From assembly GCF_000471905.2 (NCBI RefSeq), contig NW_006499363.1, forward strand, positions 45,481 through 109,480: a stretch of DNA of 64,000 nucleotides. Reading direction: 5' to 3'. The notes beneath the pieces are model-generated. The model worked only from the letters and a program-made list of their open reading frames with translations. It did not search any database and was not told the DNA's origin. The DNA comes from Amborella trichopoda. Taxonomy: Eukaryota; Streptophyta; Magnoliopsida; Amborellales; Amborellaceae. The position numbers and the translations under genes were made by a program. Shown here in pieces: positions 25,101 through 37,100 of the stretch (position 1 is its first letter; each line of letters begins with the position of its first letter).

Positions 25101-28100
25101 AAAGAGGCTTTTTTTGTGTTTTTGTTTTTCTGGTATGTACTTTTTGTGTGAGTAACACAGCACCTGACCTGGTTGCCTCATTCCCCCCTCACTTTTATTA
25201 TCTATAAAGTAATGTATTGTCATCAATTTCAAAAAACGAAAATAAAATCTCTCAAAAATATGAGTGAAGAGTGCTAGAATCATTGGTATTTCGTCGTTTC
25301 TAATCGTCATGTTTATTCAAAATAGGAATTAAAATTTCTTATTTTTAAGTTGTAAAGCTTTTGATATACTATAATTTCCTGAATTTGCAAGAATCTCTCT
25401 CTCTTGCTCTCTCTATGATGTACTTCTTATATATCATTGAGAATGTCTGCGACTTATGACATATTTTGCAGGACGGTTTTGCAGTTGTTGCGGCTGATGG
25501 TCCAGGTGAATATCCTGTGATCGCTGAAGCAAGAGCTGGGAATGATGCTGAGGGAATGATAATCACTCCTGGAACTGTTGCTTATATAACTACTGGAGGT
25601 AAGGTCATTCCTGGAAAAGAGTACATTCTGAGTTATATAACTGTGTGCTGCAATGTTTCATTAACTTTTATATACTGAGGTTTTTGATAGTTTTTCTACC
25701 AATGTTTCATTAACTTTTATGTACTGGAAGATTTTAATAGTTTTTGTACCATAAGTTTCCAGTCACATTTCCAGTTGGATTACTCGTATGGACATGTTTA
25801 TATCCATCTGAACATGAAATATGTGTATCTCAATAACATTTTTTAGGACTTTTTTTCTATGTACTTACTTCCTCTGTTTTTCTTTCTATGTACTTACTTC
25901 CGGCTTCAAGAGCAGCCCCCATGGCCCAACAATGCCTCACCTGCAATATGTAGATGACACCCTGGTGCTCCTTGACGTCTCTCCTAGAGAAGTTGATACC
26001 CTCAAGCTTTTTCTTAAATGCTTCCAAGTAGCGACAGGGTTCAAAGTTGACATGGAAAAATCTAATATGATGGGAGTTGCTCAAACGAATGCAGAAATAA
26101 GAGCGATCATTCCTAATTGGGAGTGCCAAGTGGAGGATCTCCCCACAACCTACCTAGGTCTTCCATTGAGACTGGGGAAGCCAAAAAAGTGACAATGGTC
26201 TCTTGTAATAGACAGGGTTGATAGGCGTTTGGCAGGGTGGAAAAGTAGATACCTCTCTTTGGCAGGTAGAGACCCTGATCAAAGCCACCCTGGCAAATTC
26301 TCTAGTTTATCTCATGTCCCTATTCCACATGCCATCTTTGGTGGCCAATTGCCTGGATCAGCTCATGAGAAACTTCCTTTGGTCAGGGCATGCTGAAAAG
26401 ACCAAAGTTCACCTAGTATCATGGGATAAGATTTGCCTACCCAAACACCAGGGAGGACTAGGGATTCGGGTGAAAACACAATTTGGCACTCCTAGGGAAA
26501 TGGTGGTGGCGTCTAGCCACTCAGCCAGACTCTCTTTGGGCCCAGGGCTTACGTAGAAAATGTAGGATCCCGAAAGGAGACACCTCCATAGAGCCTCAGG
26601 AGCGTGGAAATCTTTTGCCTCCTCCCTCTCACAATTCAAAAGGTACATCAGATTTCATTCAAGAGAAGGTACAAGAGTGCACTTCTGGTCAGATCTATGG
26701 CTGGGACAGACCCCACTTTGTGGAGTCTTTCCAGCCCTCTACACACTAGCCTCAAACAAAGATTCTACTATTGCTGAGGAAATGGTATTGTCAGGGGGCC
26801 GAAGAGTATGGAACCCATCATTCAGAAGAAACCTATTCGAAGAGGAAACACTTCCAGTCACTCTTGGCAGTCCTACACTCGATCTTCATTTGAACACATG
26901 GGAGATATGCTATGGTTTAGACTTTAGCCCCTTCAGGTTTCTTCACGGTAGCCTCCTTTTATAAGAGCCTTACCCAACCCCCCACCTCTCCTCTGAATCC
27001 CACCTCGGTATTGTCGAAAGTCTGGTCCACCATCGCCCCAGCCAAAGTTTAAACTTTCAATTGGATTGCTTGCTCCCAAAGGGCACTCACAGTGGACCAA
27101 CTCCAAAAGAGAGGGATCTCAATCCCCAATAGATCTACCTTGTGCCAATGTGAGGAGGAATCCAATCCCCACCTTTTTATTCTCTGCACTTTTGCTCACG
27201 AACTTTGGAGCCAAGTGTTGCAACTCTTTGGTATCCAATGGGTCATGCCCCAACGGTCAAGGCCCTAAATTCATACGATCTTGGATCACATCGGCCTACG
27301 GTTGGAAGAACCCTGTGGAAGGCTACCATAGCCGCTTCCATATGGGTAATCTGGGTGGAAAGAAATACCAGAATTTTTCAAGGTCACAAACTCTACATAT
27401 CAGCACTCTTCTACAAGCAACTTCTCTAGCAACCTTCTGGGCCTCAAACCACAAGGTGTTCTCGGGCATATCAGGGAACTTTTTCCTCAGCCAATGAAGA
27501 AACATCCTCCGCCACCAATCGCGCAAGGCTAAAAGACTAAACAACTGGCTGCCACCACCAAAAGGCACCATCAAGCTCAATTTTGATGGTTTTTCCTTAG
27601 GGAACCCAGGCCCCGCAGGAGCTGGGGGCGTCTTTAGAGACCATCATCCCAAAATCCTCTTTACCTACTCTGAGCATCTTGGCCATAATGATTCTCATTA
27701 CGCAGAAGCCATGGCCCTACTACTGAGTCTGAAAAGCTTCAACCGGTCATTGGGTCCACACCTGTTAGTGGAAGGAGATTCACAAAATATTCTCTCTTGG
27801 GAAACTGTTACGACTTCACCACCATGGCACCTAGCCTCACTTTTTGATGAAATTGCTAACATTTGCAGGGATACAGCCGTCTCTTGGAAGCATATCTTGA
27901 GGATGTCCAACGAGCTCGCAGATCTCATGGCGAAAGAGGGAGCTAGAATCCGAGTAGAAGAACACGCCTGGTCCTACTCCTTTTTTGTTCTGGACCACAT
28001 GCACACTGCATAGACTTTTTTGTATTCAGCTAAATCTATCAGCCCTGGTTTATTTTTTGAAAACTTCTTGTAAATTTTTGTAGTCGGGCGGGGTCCTATA

Positions 28101-31100
28101 AGCCCATTTTTTGTACATGGCTGGTTGACGCTTTTTTTACCGAGAGACACGCCATGAGGGTGCTCTCGGATCATCTTATCTTTGTAATCTATCACTTCTC
28201 AGTAATACAAAGTTAACTTTCTCAAAAAAATATTAATAATGTTGATGATATTTTATGATAATAATAATAATTATAATAAATGTTAATGAATAATATCATT
28301 ATTATGAGGAGTGAGAAAGAAAAAGGGGAGGAGGCACGCGCTCCAATGCAAAAGCTAGCTTTCTCAAAACCTTGCATTTTCTCATTCCAAGTTTTTTTGG
28401 AATCAGCAAATGCTGGATATGAGAGGTTTTGAGGATGTGGATATCTAAGATAGTATCTCCAAAAATACATCCAAACGACCTTAGGCCATCAAAACCTGGA
28501 TATGCGAGAGAAGGATTTGCATATCCTAGGTCGCAAATGACCCATTAATGATTGCTACAATGACCAGGAGTTTGTCTCCTCTTTTTGTACTTGAAACTTG
28601 TGAAATCACTATTTGCTTTTAAAGGCCAACATCAAAGTGTTCAATGCAGTTAAAATAAAATGTGTTCCTCGCTAAGAGAACAGTTATGTATCTCAGTCAC
28701 TGCCTGTGTTTCTTTAATGATAATTTATGGTGATAGTCTTAATCACCTGTGACATGAAGTGCTGCAATGAGATACTGTTTGGTTGTTATGGGGCTTGTTG
28801 CTTGGTCTCACATGGCTAACCGTTGTGGCTCGTGTCTGTAATAACTAGTATATCTTAAGAGTTGTTTTTCTTCGTGAGTGTGCCATGAAAAACATTGTTG
28901 CTTGGTCTCCTCCTTTCGAAGGCATACACTGAATGCATTACCATTATTTAGTTACTCTTGTATATATGGAGATGGACATTGGCCTTCATATTTATTGATT
29001 TTCTTAAATTATGACTATTTTGACTGAGTTTTTTGATCAGGGCCTGTACCTGATGGTGCTGATGCTGTTGTACAAGTTGAGGATACTGAACAAATCGAAG
29101 ACACTCCAGATGGTTTAAAAAGGGTCAGAATATTGGTGGCAGCCAACCCGGGCCAGGATATTCGACCTGTGGTATTATTCATTAACTTTGCCTGTCCTTC
29201 TAGTTCTTTATATGGAAATTTGATTCTATTCTGATAAAGTTCAGATTGTTGTTGAACTTGCAATAACCACCATGTTACAGAAATCTTCAGAATAAGTGGA
29301 AGGAATTGACAGTTCTATTTGCTGAATTTTTCTTTGTTGAGGCAGTACTATTGGTTGAAATTTTAGGTACTTACTGCATATATTACATCCAGTTTAACAA
29401 GTATGTGCTGATAATTATCATAATTCTCTATCACCCTAATCTGAAATGTCTATTTTCTTGGGTCCCATGTCACAAAATGATTATGTGAAAAACTTTGGAG
29501 TAATGGTAATCATTCGCCTGAAGTTTCGGGGCAATCCCATCCACAAAATCGTAGATGATGTTTCTCGAAAGCTAGGACAGAATGTATCAGTTTGCAAAAG
29601 TCGAGGTATTTGGGTTATGGGAATCCATCTCGGAAGGTATAGGAGCTGAAGAGGGTCCAAATGCACCTTATCTTTCCTTGGGTTTCGGTTTGTGTCGCTT
29701 GGGATTCACTTCTTCAAGTCTTAGGTCCACCTAAAAAGGAAAATCATATGCAGGCGAAATGGTGGCCCTGATTGTAGAAGTATTGACAACCTCCTGAAAT
29801 ACTCAAAGAATACAGTGAATTAAATCTGGTTTTCTCAAGCTTTGGTCCAGAAAGTCTAAGAGTCCTACATTTGATGTTGGAACATCAATGAACCGAATTG
29901 ATTAAGTTGAGTCAACCCTGATTTCTTAACATGGATGCCATGTGGGCTCAGTTGTGGGAAGGATGTCATGGTCTTTAGGTGATTCCTGATGGGAAATTAT
30001 CTCTTCACATGCTCCTTCTCTGTCTCAACATATTCATTTAAGTGTGGGTTTTTGTAACATGTGCCTAGAGTGTGGTACTCAACAAAAGGTTGGAAAACTC
30101 GCTAGGCAGTGCCTAGGTTATGAGGGCCCGCCTAATCTGGGGCCCAAATGTCTTTTTCTTTCTTTTTAAGGGTTTGGTTCATAGTTACCAGAATCTCTCT
30201 ACCGACCTCGCGTTTCCGGTTCCGAAACCCGATTCCGCATTTCCGTTAAGGAATCTCCACGGAAACCGTTTTTCGGAACAAAGGAAACTTGATTCCTTAA
30301 TTTCGGAATCTCGATTCAACACATCTTTAGAAACTTGTTTTCGGAACCAAGGAAACTTGATTCCTTAATTTCGGAATCTTGATTCAACACATCTTTAGAA
30401 ACCATTTATCGGAACCAAGGAAACTCGATTCCTTAATTTCAGAATCTCTATCCAACACATCGTTGAAAACTTGAGCCCATTAATTGCAGGTAGATGCTTC
30501 CAAATATATCGAATTTGGATTCTAGGGAGGATTAAATCTTGTTTCCATGTCAATTGGAGTAGAAATCTTCCTTCGAATGCGTCTTGTGGTTGCTGGGTTT
30601 CATTATTTTACTTGTGCCACCTTGGATGGCCTTTACTTTAAATTTAAAATATAATTGATAAATACAACGCATACAATTAAAAGTAAAAGCATGGTGTAGA
30701 CATAATCCTATTTTGTCTTTATAATAATGAATTCAAAATCACAATTTAGGAATACTTGTCTTTTGTATATAATGACCATAAGTTCAATAGTCAACACAAT
30801 CACTATAAAATTTGGGAAGCCTTCTAATGAGAGACATCCAATATAGGTTCTAAAATTGATGAGGCTCAAGATGTGCTCGTGGCTTCGTTTTCCATAAAAA
30901 TAAAATCTTGATTCCTGCTAGGGGTCGTCAAACATATTCCATAGTCCATATTATTGTAAATCTCGATCTCAAACTGGTATGGATCTCTGATTTATATACT
31001 TTAAAAACTTGAGTCCAAATATGTTGGAATCACGATTTGAAATAACAACATATCTATGTTCCACATATGTCAGAAACTCGATTCCATAGATGTCGAAACT

Positions 31101-34100
31101 CGATTCTGCATATTAAAGAATCTTGACTCTTGGAGTGTCGATTCTAGGGGGTTGGAAATCCCGATTTCAAGGAGGACAGAATCTCGATTCCATAGGTGGA
31201 TGAAACTTGAATCTATTTTGGTCGAAACACGATTCTCAAAAACTAGGAATCTCGTTCCTAGCCATTCCTATTGTACGGACAACGATTCCTAAGATAGGAA
31301 TCTTCTAGCAGGCCGCGATTCCGGTTCCTCTAACGATTCAGGTTCGCAGGCGTTTCCAACAACTATGGTTAGGTTAAATACCAAACACCCTTGTATATGA
31401 GTTAAAATACCTAATTTCAAAAAAAAAAAGAAAAAAAGAAACCAAACAGTAAACCCATGCATTCGTAAATCATAGATTGTATTAAATAGTCAAACACTAA
31501 AGAAAATCATATATAGAAATCACCACAACTCATAAAATGATGAAAATATTAAAGTGTCAAGTCTTTTTACAAAAAGCATAAAATGTTTCAAACAAGCATG
31601 ATGAACTCATAAAGAAAACTGTTTCACCAATCCTCATTGCTAGCTATATCAAGGCCCCTTCCATATGCCATACAAATCCATATACTAAAGTTAAAAAAAT
31701 CACAACACAAATATAATGAACAGAAAAGGTAAAGAGAGAATCAGGTTTGATTTGGGTTACGTTTATTGAACTTTGGGTTTCAAATCGTAATCCAAATTTG
31801 TAAACAAAGTTAAAGCACATCAAAACCACACTAATCCACATTCTAAAGATGAAATAAATCACAAATACCTCAAACAAAAAAGAAGAAAAACATAATATGC
31901 AAAAATATCTTATGAGTAATATATAATTGCTCATAAAACCCTAATCCAAAACTTGAAAATCTCTAACCTCTAAAACAGAATCCTTCGAGCTAAAAGGTGG
32001 GCTTTGGTTGCCAATGACCTCTTTTGATAACCGCTTCAGGCCCTCAAAAGATTAGGTGCAAATGCCTTTCGATTTCGCAAGAAATTGAAAATTTTAGATT
32101 TTTGTTCGATCTTGGATTTCTCATAAGAAATCTGGATTTGAGCGTGTTTTTGGTTGAAGTTGGTACTCCAAGGGTTTTGGGCGGTTAAACAACCTCCGTG
32201 GACTTAGCACAAGGCTTCGAGGGATAGAGAGACCAAAAATGCCCCTATTCAAGGGGAATTTTTTTGTGCCTCTCTCGAAATTTTTGTGGGCCGCCTAGGC
32301 GGTTGCCTAGCTGCCTGAATAGTGACATGGCCCCTTCCTGCCCGACTAGGCCTGGGCGATGCGCCCAAGGCCTCTGGCAGCTCGAGCAGGCGAATTTTCC
32401 AACCTTGACTCAACATATTCATCCAATAGTGCAAGTGTTGAATTCTCTGTAAAGGAACCGATTTATCATATGTAGGACCTACCAACTATTAAAGGAAGCA
32501 TGTTTGCATCCATGTGTTTGCGTTGGAGACATTTATATATCCTCGAGATTTAGGGTTTGGCTATGCTAAATTGCCTATCTGCCATCTGCTTTTAACTATG
32601 ACATATAGCTTATGCTATGGCAAACATGGCTTACAAGATTTTTTACTTTCTTTTACTTGTGTATGCTTGGATTGCACTTTGTACTGTATGATCTATTGGA
32701 AGTTTTAGAACTAGCTATTGACTATTTCGATTGCTTCTTAGTTCCGGATTTGTCTTATGGATGACTGTCCCACATTCAATAACTCCAAAGTTCGAACTCT
32801 ATGTACTTTGTTTGGCTCCTCAATAACATGTTGGAGATGTCTTCTATTTTGGAAATTGGGATAGCCTATTTTTTTAAGGTCCGTTATTTGATTCCACAAA
32901 GATCACTCTTGCTAAATCAATGAGCTTAAAGTGGTTGGGACTACCCTTATTGATGCTATCCAGAATACTGCTCTCGAGTATCTAGACAAGAGAGATAAGC
33001 TTAAAGTTTACAGGAGGAACCGCAAAAGGGCAAATTAGTAATTGAGTCTATCATTTTATGTCTTTTATTTATTTCTTGATTCTTTTTATTTACTTAAGGA
33101 CATAAGTAGTAATTTCTAAAGACTTTTATGTCTTTTTATTCACTGAAAGTCTTTTATAATAAAAGGCCATGCTTAGAGTATATGGATTAAGGCTTTTAGT
33201 ATTTTCTTATATAAAGGATGTACTCAAGCATAATGATGAGTTATGCTATGGACTTTTATTCAAAACCATAGAGCAACAAGTGCTCCTTTTACCTCTGGTT
33301 TCTGAATCTTTCTCTAATTTTGGATATTCGTTATCTTCTTCTTTGCTAAAACTGTAGCTCAAGCTACTAGGTTTGTGCCAAGTTGGTACCAGAGTCTGAT
33401 GATCAGTAAAGAAGGTATTGTATCAGGTTATTGTAGCATGGTATTGTAGTGCCGATTTTTGTGCTTTTGTGCCCTAGATCAACAACCATGCCTCCACGCA
33501 GAGGAAAAGCGACAACCATAGAAGGCTTTGTTGCTAGTTCGTGAGAAGAGATTGCAGATCTAGGGAGATTGGTCGAAACCCCATCTATGTGTTTGGCGCT
33601 GATGGAAGCCCCATCTCAGGAGTATGAGATTGAGTAAATGAATCTATAAATCCCTTCCATGATTAAGCTCCAAGGAGAGAGGTAGTGCATCGTATAGATA
33701 GGGATAGTAGGAGGTGGGAAACCGGTCTCAAGGTTGAGATCCCGCAGAGGAAAACCATGGAGAAACGTTTTTCTTATCAAATGGTTCTCAAGATCAGCTT
33801 GTTATTGGTTGGGACTCACTGCTAGTCTTTGACAAGTATTTGGATGAAGATTTGGGTGTTGGGAAAGAAGTGTGTGATCATAGCGTTAATGGTGATCCAA
33901 TCTTTTGCAAGGAACCTTTTGATGGAGATGGTGATCATGTCTTTGATAGTGATCCCATCTTTAATGATGACTTGATGGGTGATATTCTCTATGGAGAACA
34001 ACAATGCAAAAAAAGGGAGGATCAAGCGGATGACGGTGGCAATAAGGATGTTGGTTTTCTTGATGTCATGCCTGAATATGGATCACCATGTGAGGTGCGC

Positions 34101-37100
34101 CCCAAGGGTTTGCGAATAGTTTCTTATGAAATTTTTGCTAGTGAATTCAATATAGAAGCTGGCCATTGAATGGTTGGGTTGCTTATATGATTCATGATGT
34201 TCAACCAGTATTTTGTTTTGATTGGAGAACCTCTATATCTAATCACTATATGCAAATTGAAGGAAATGACGGGGGTTGTGCATCATTAATCTTGGGCCGC
34301 TTCAAAATTCATGGTAGAGTATTCTCTGATATGTTTGGGACCCAATGTGTTGTGCTTAAGTACAACAAGTACGGCAATTCTCCATGGGTCCAAAATGTAG
34401 TTAATCCAAATATCCAATGTCTATGGGGACTACAGTAAAATGGCATGTCAAGATCTCAAGCCTTGTCAAGGTAGGGCCGTTCAAAAATTTGATGAAGATC
34501 AATGACAATACCTATCAGTTAAAGCTATCAAGCCATATTCACACTTCCGATGTTTTTAATGTCAAGTATTTCATTCCATATTGTGGTGATACCTTCGATG
34601 ATGAGCCGCCAAATTCGAGGGGCGAATTCTTTTGAGGAAGGGGGGATTGATGCAGCCCAGAATACTGCTCACGAGTAGCTAGACAAGAGAGATAAGCTGT
34701 AAGTTAGAAATGGGCAAATTAAGCATTGAGCCCAATTTTTATTTATTTCTTGAATCTTTTTATTTACTTAGGGCATAAGTAGTCATTTCTAGAGTCTTTT
34801 ATGTCTTTTTATTCACTTAAAGTCTTTTATACTAAATGATCATGATTAGAGTAGATGAATGGCCATGATTAAGTCTTGTTTAGGGTTTTCTTATATAAAG
34901 GATGCACTCAATCATAATGGTGGATCAGGTTATGGACTTTTATTCAGAAACCCTAGAGCAGCAAGTGCTCCTTTTATCTCTGGGTTTTTAATCTTTATCT
35001 ATTTCTGGATCTTTAATAGAGTAGAGTGGCGGACTAAGATTCGTGTAGCCGACCCCAATTAATTGGGAAAAGGCTATAATGATGATGATGATGATGAACT
35101 ATTTCTGGATCGTCCTTATCTCTTTCTTTGTTAAAACCCTAGCTCAAGCTACTAGGTCTACGCCACTTGGTCTGCGCCACTTATGGTTCATTTGGACTTA
35201 GTCTTGGTTGTATAGACTCTAGTATACATGGTTCTCCTTGTTCAGAAGGTTAAGATGTGGCACGTTATTTAACTCATCTTGGTGAAAAAGGTCGAATTGA
35301 CCTAGGCCATTGCTATGGAATCAGTCTGCTCCTTTTCTCGTGGACGATTTCTGAAATTTCGTTAATATATGTTTTTTCCTGTTTGTAATGTTCTTTACTT
35401 TCTTGACCTGATCAATTGAACATATATATTTCCCATGCTTATTCTTTGGATATTCGTTCAAGCCATTATCTTCTTGTTCAAATTCTTATCAGAGTATGAA
35501 CTTGGAACTTTAGTTTGGTAAGGAGCTTGTTATATCTGGCCTGAATTGTCCCAATATTGGTGTCCTGGAGTGATTTGGGAGAAAATAATGGCTATTTTCA
35601 GTCTACAACTTTACTTCCATAGAAAGTGAGTTGAAATGTTAGGAGGACTACATCGATCTGCAAAAATATGAACCTGGATGGGTTTGCATTTGCGCTTAGG
35701 TTTGCTGAGATATTTTATAAATTCTAAAAATAAACTTGAATTTTAAGGATAAAATGGAATCCTGGGCTTTGGGAGTTCTCAAAAACTGTTTCCTAAAATA
35801 TATCTTCAGCTTTTATTATGTGTTTCTCAAGGGTTTTATGATACCCAAGGGATGTAAAAGCTAGGTCTCTCATAACCTTATTTCAGCCTGGTGATTAAAC
35901 TAAAATTACACTGTAAAATCCTTGGCATTTTTATTTCTGCTTGGATATAGAAGCTGAGAAAAGTACCTGTTATTAACTGATCAGGGGTGTGACATTGAGA
36001 AAGGTGCAACTATATTAAGGAGGGGCGAGCATATAGGTACCGCAAAGATTGGTCTACTTGCCTCGATGGGGATGGTGATGGTAAAGGTAATCTACTTTGT
36101 TAGTTGCTATCTCTTATGAAAAAGTTTCTCATTAATGAAAAATATTTTCAGGTTTATCCGAGGCCAACTGTAGCAGTCTTGTCTACAGGAGATGAGCTTG
36201 TGGAGCCAGCAACTCGCGTTCTTGGCCGTGGCCAGGTAATAGTTTAGCTTGATAACATCCACTAATGCAATGTCACTTGGATTTCTTTGAACTAATCAGT
36301 AATACCAAATTTCGACCAAAATTATGTCCACTATGTCTCAAAGTGAAAATGTTTTGATGTACCATTTGAGATGGAATTTCATTTTCCTTTTCAGATTAGA
36401 GATTCCAACCGTGCCATGCTACTTGCTGCTGCTTCTCAGCAGAACTGTAAAATATTGGATTTGGGCATTGCTGGTGATGATGCTGAACATCTTGAGAAGA
36501 CTCTTGATGAAGCTATCTCTGCTGGGGCAGATATTCTTCTATCTTCTGGAGGTGTTTCCATGGGAGACAGAGATCTTGTCAAGCCTTTGTTAGAAAAGCG
36601 GGGAACCATATATTTCAACAAGGTAACTGAAAGACCATTTTATTGGTTTTAACATGCATATCCTTGGTGTTTTGGTTCATCCAAAAATTAAAAGAAGTAT
36701 GTGTGGGAATGAAGTTACCTGGATCAGAAAATATCAGGCAACTTCTAAAGAAATAAAAAGAAGTTCGAGCTATTTGAACTGTAACTTACATGTCCTGTTT
36801 CATAAGTCACTAACAACAGAATCAAAAGGTAGGACTTCTTTGATCTGACTTGACTCGAGTGACTTGAGTTGACTGAACTTCTTACATATTTATCTCTTAG
36901 TTCTCAATGATATACATGCTTAGCCTGTTTGCATTCATGAAAACACTTCTTTTATCAGCCTGAATATTTTGTCTCATTTGTTCTATTGATTAGTTGTAAG
37001 AATACAAATGATACTAATCCAGTTCATCATTAATTTTGTCACTGGATGCCCTAGATTAGGGAGCAATGATTATTACTTCATGGCCTATCTTTTGCATGCT

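Larger units (their letters stand above)
13170..25471 (+). other. CNX1: CNX1 intron 2 (12.3 kb, TE-filled)
   Basis: Donor gtaacc at 13170, acceptor attttgcag ending at 25471. It contains the RTE stub, antisense L1 remnant, hAT and long RTE fragments listed separately. No additional CNX1 exon is needed, since the protein is continuous from exon 1 to exon 2 (SIK-DGF). Confidence 0.85.
25599..29040 (+). other. CNX1: CNX1 intron 3 (3.4 kb)
   Basis: GT-AG intron, mostly occupied by the sense L1 fragment at 25880-28230. The remainder (28231-29040) holds AT-rich sequence with no gene. Confidence 0.85.
32951..35165 (+). mobile_element. Ty3/gypsy LTR element, internally deleted
   Basis: Two similar LTRs (32951-33380 and 34648-35165) begin tgatgc and end in cca. 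After the left LTR comes a primer-binding-like site (ttggtaccagagt, resembling the initiator tRNA-Met type) at 33383-33395. A polypurine tract (gaggaagggggga) precedes the right LTR. Only gag start and integrase end remain between them. No clear 5-bp duplication was found. Confidence 0.8.
29172..35984 (+). other. CNX1: CNX1 intron 4 (6.8 kb)
   Basis: GT-AG intron with a 2.3-kb hAT element, another hAT element nested within it, and an internally deleted gypsy element. The stretches 29172-30076 and 35166-35984 show no recognisable genes. Confidence 0.85.
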
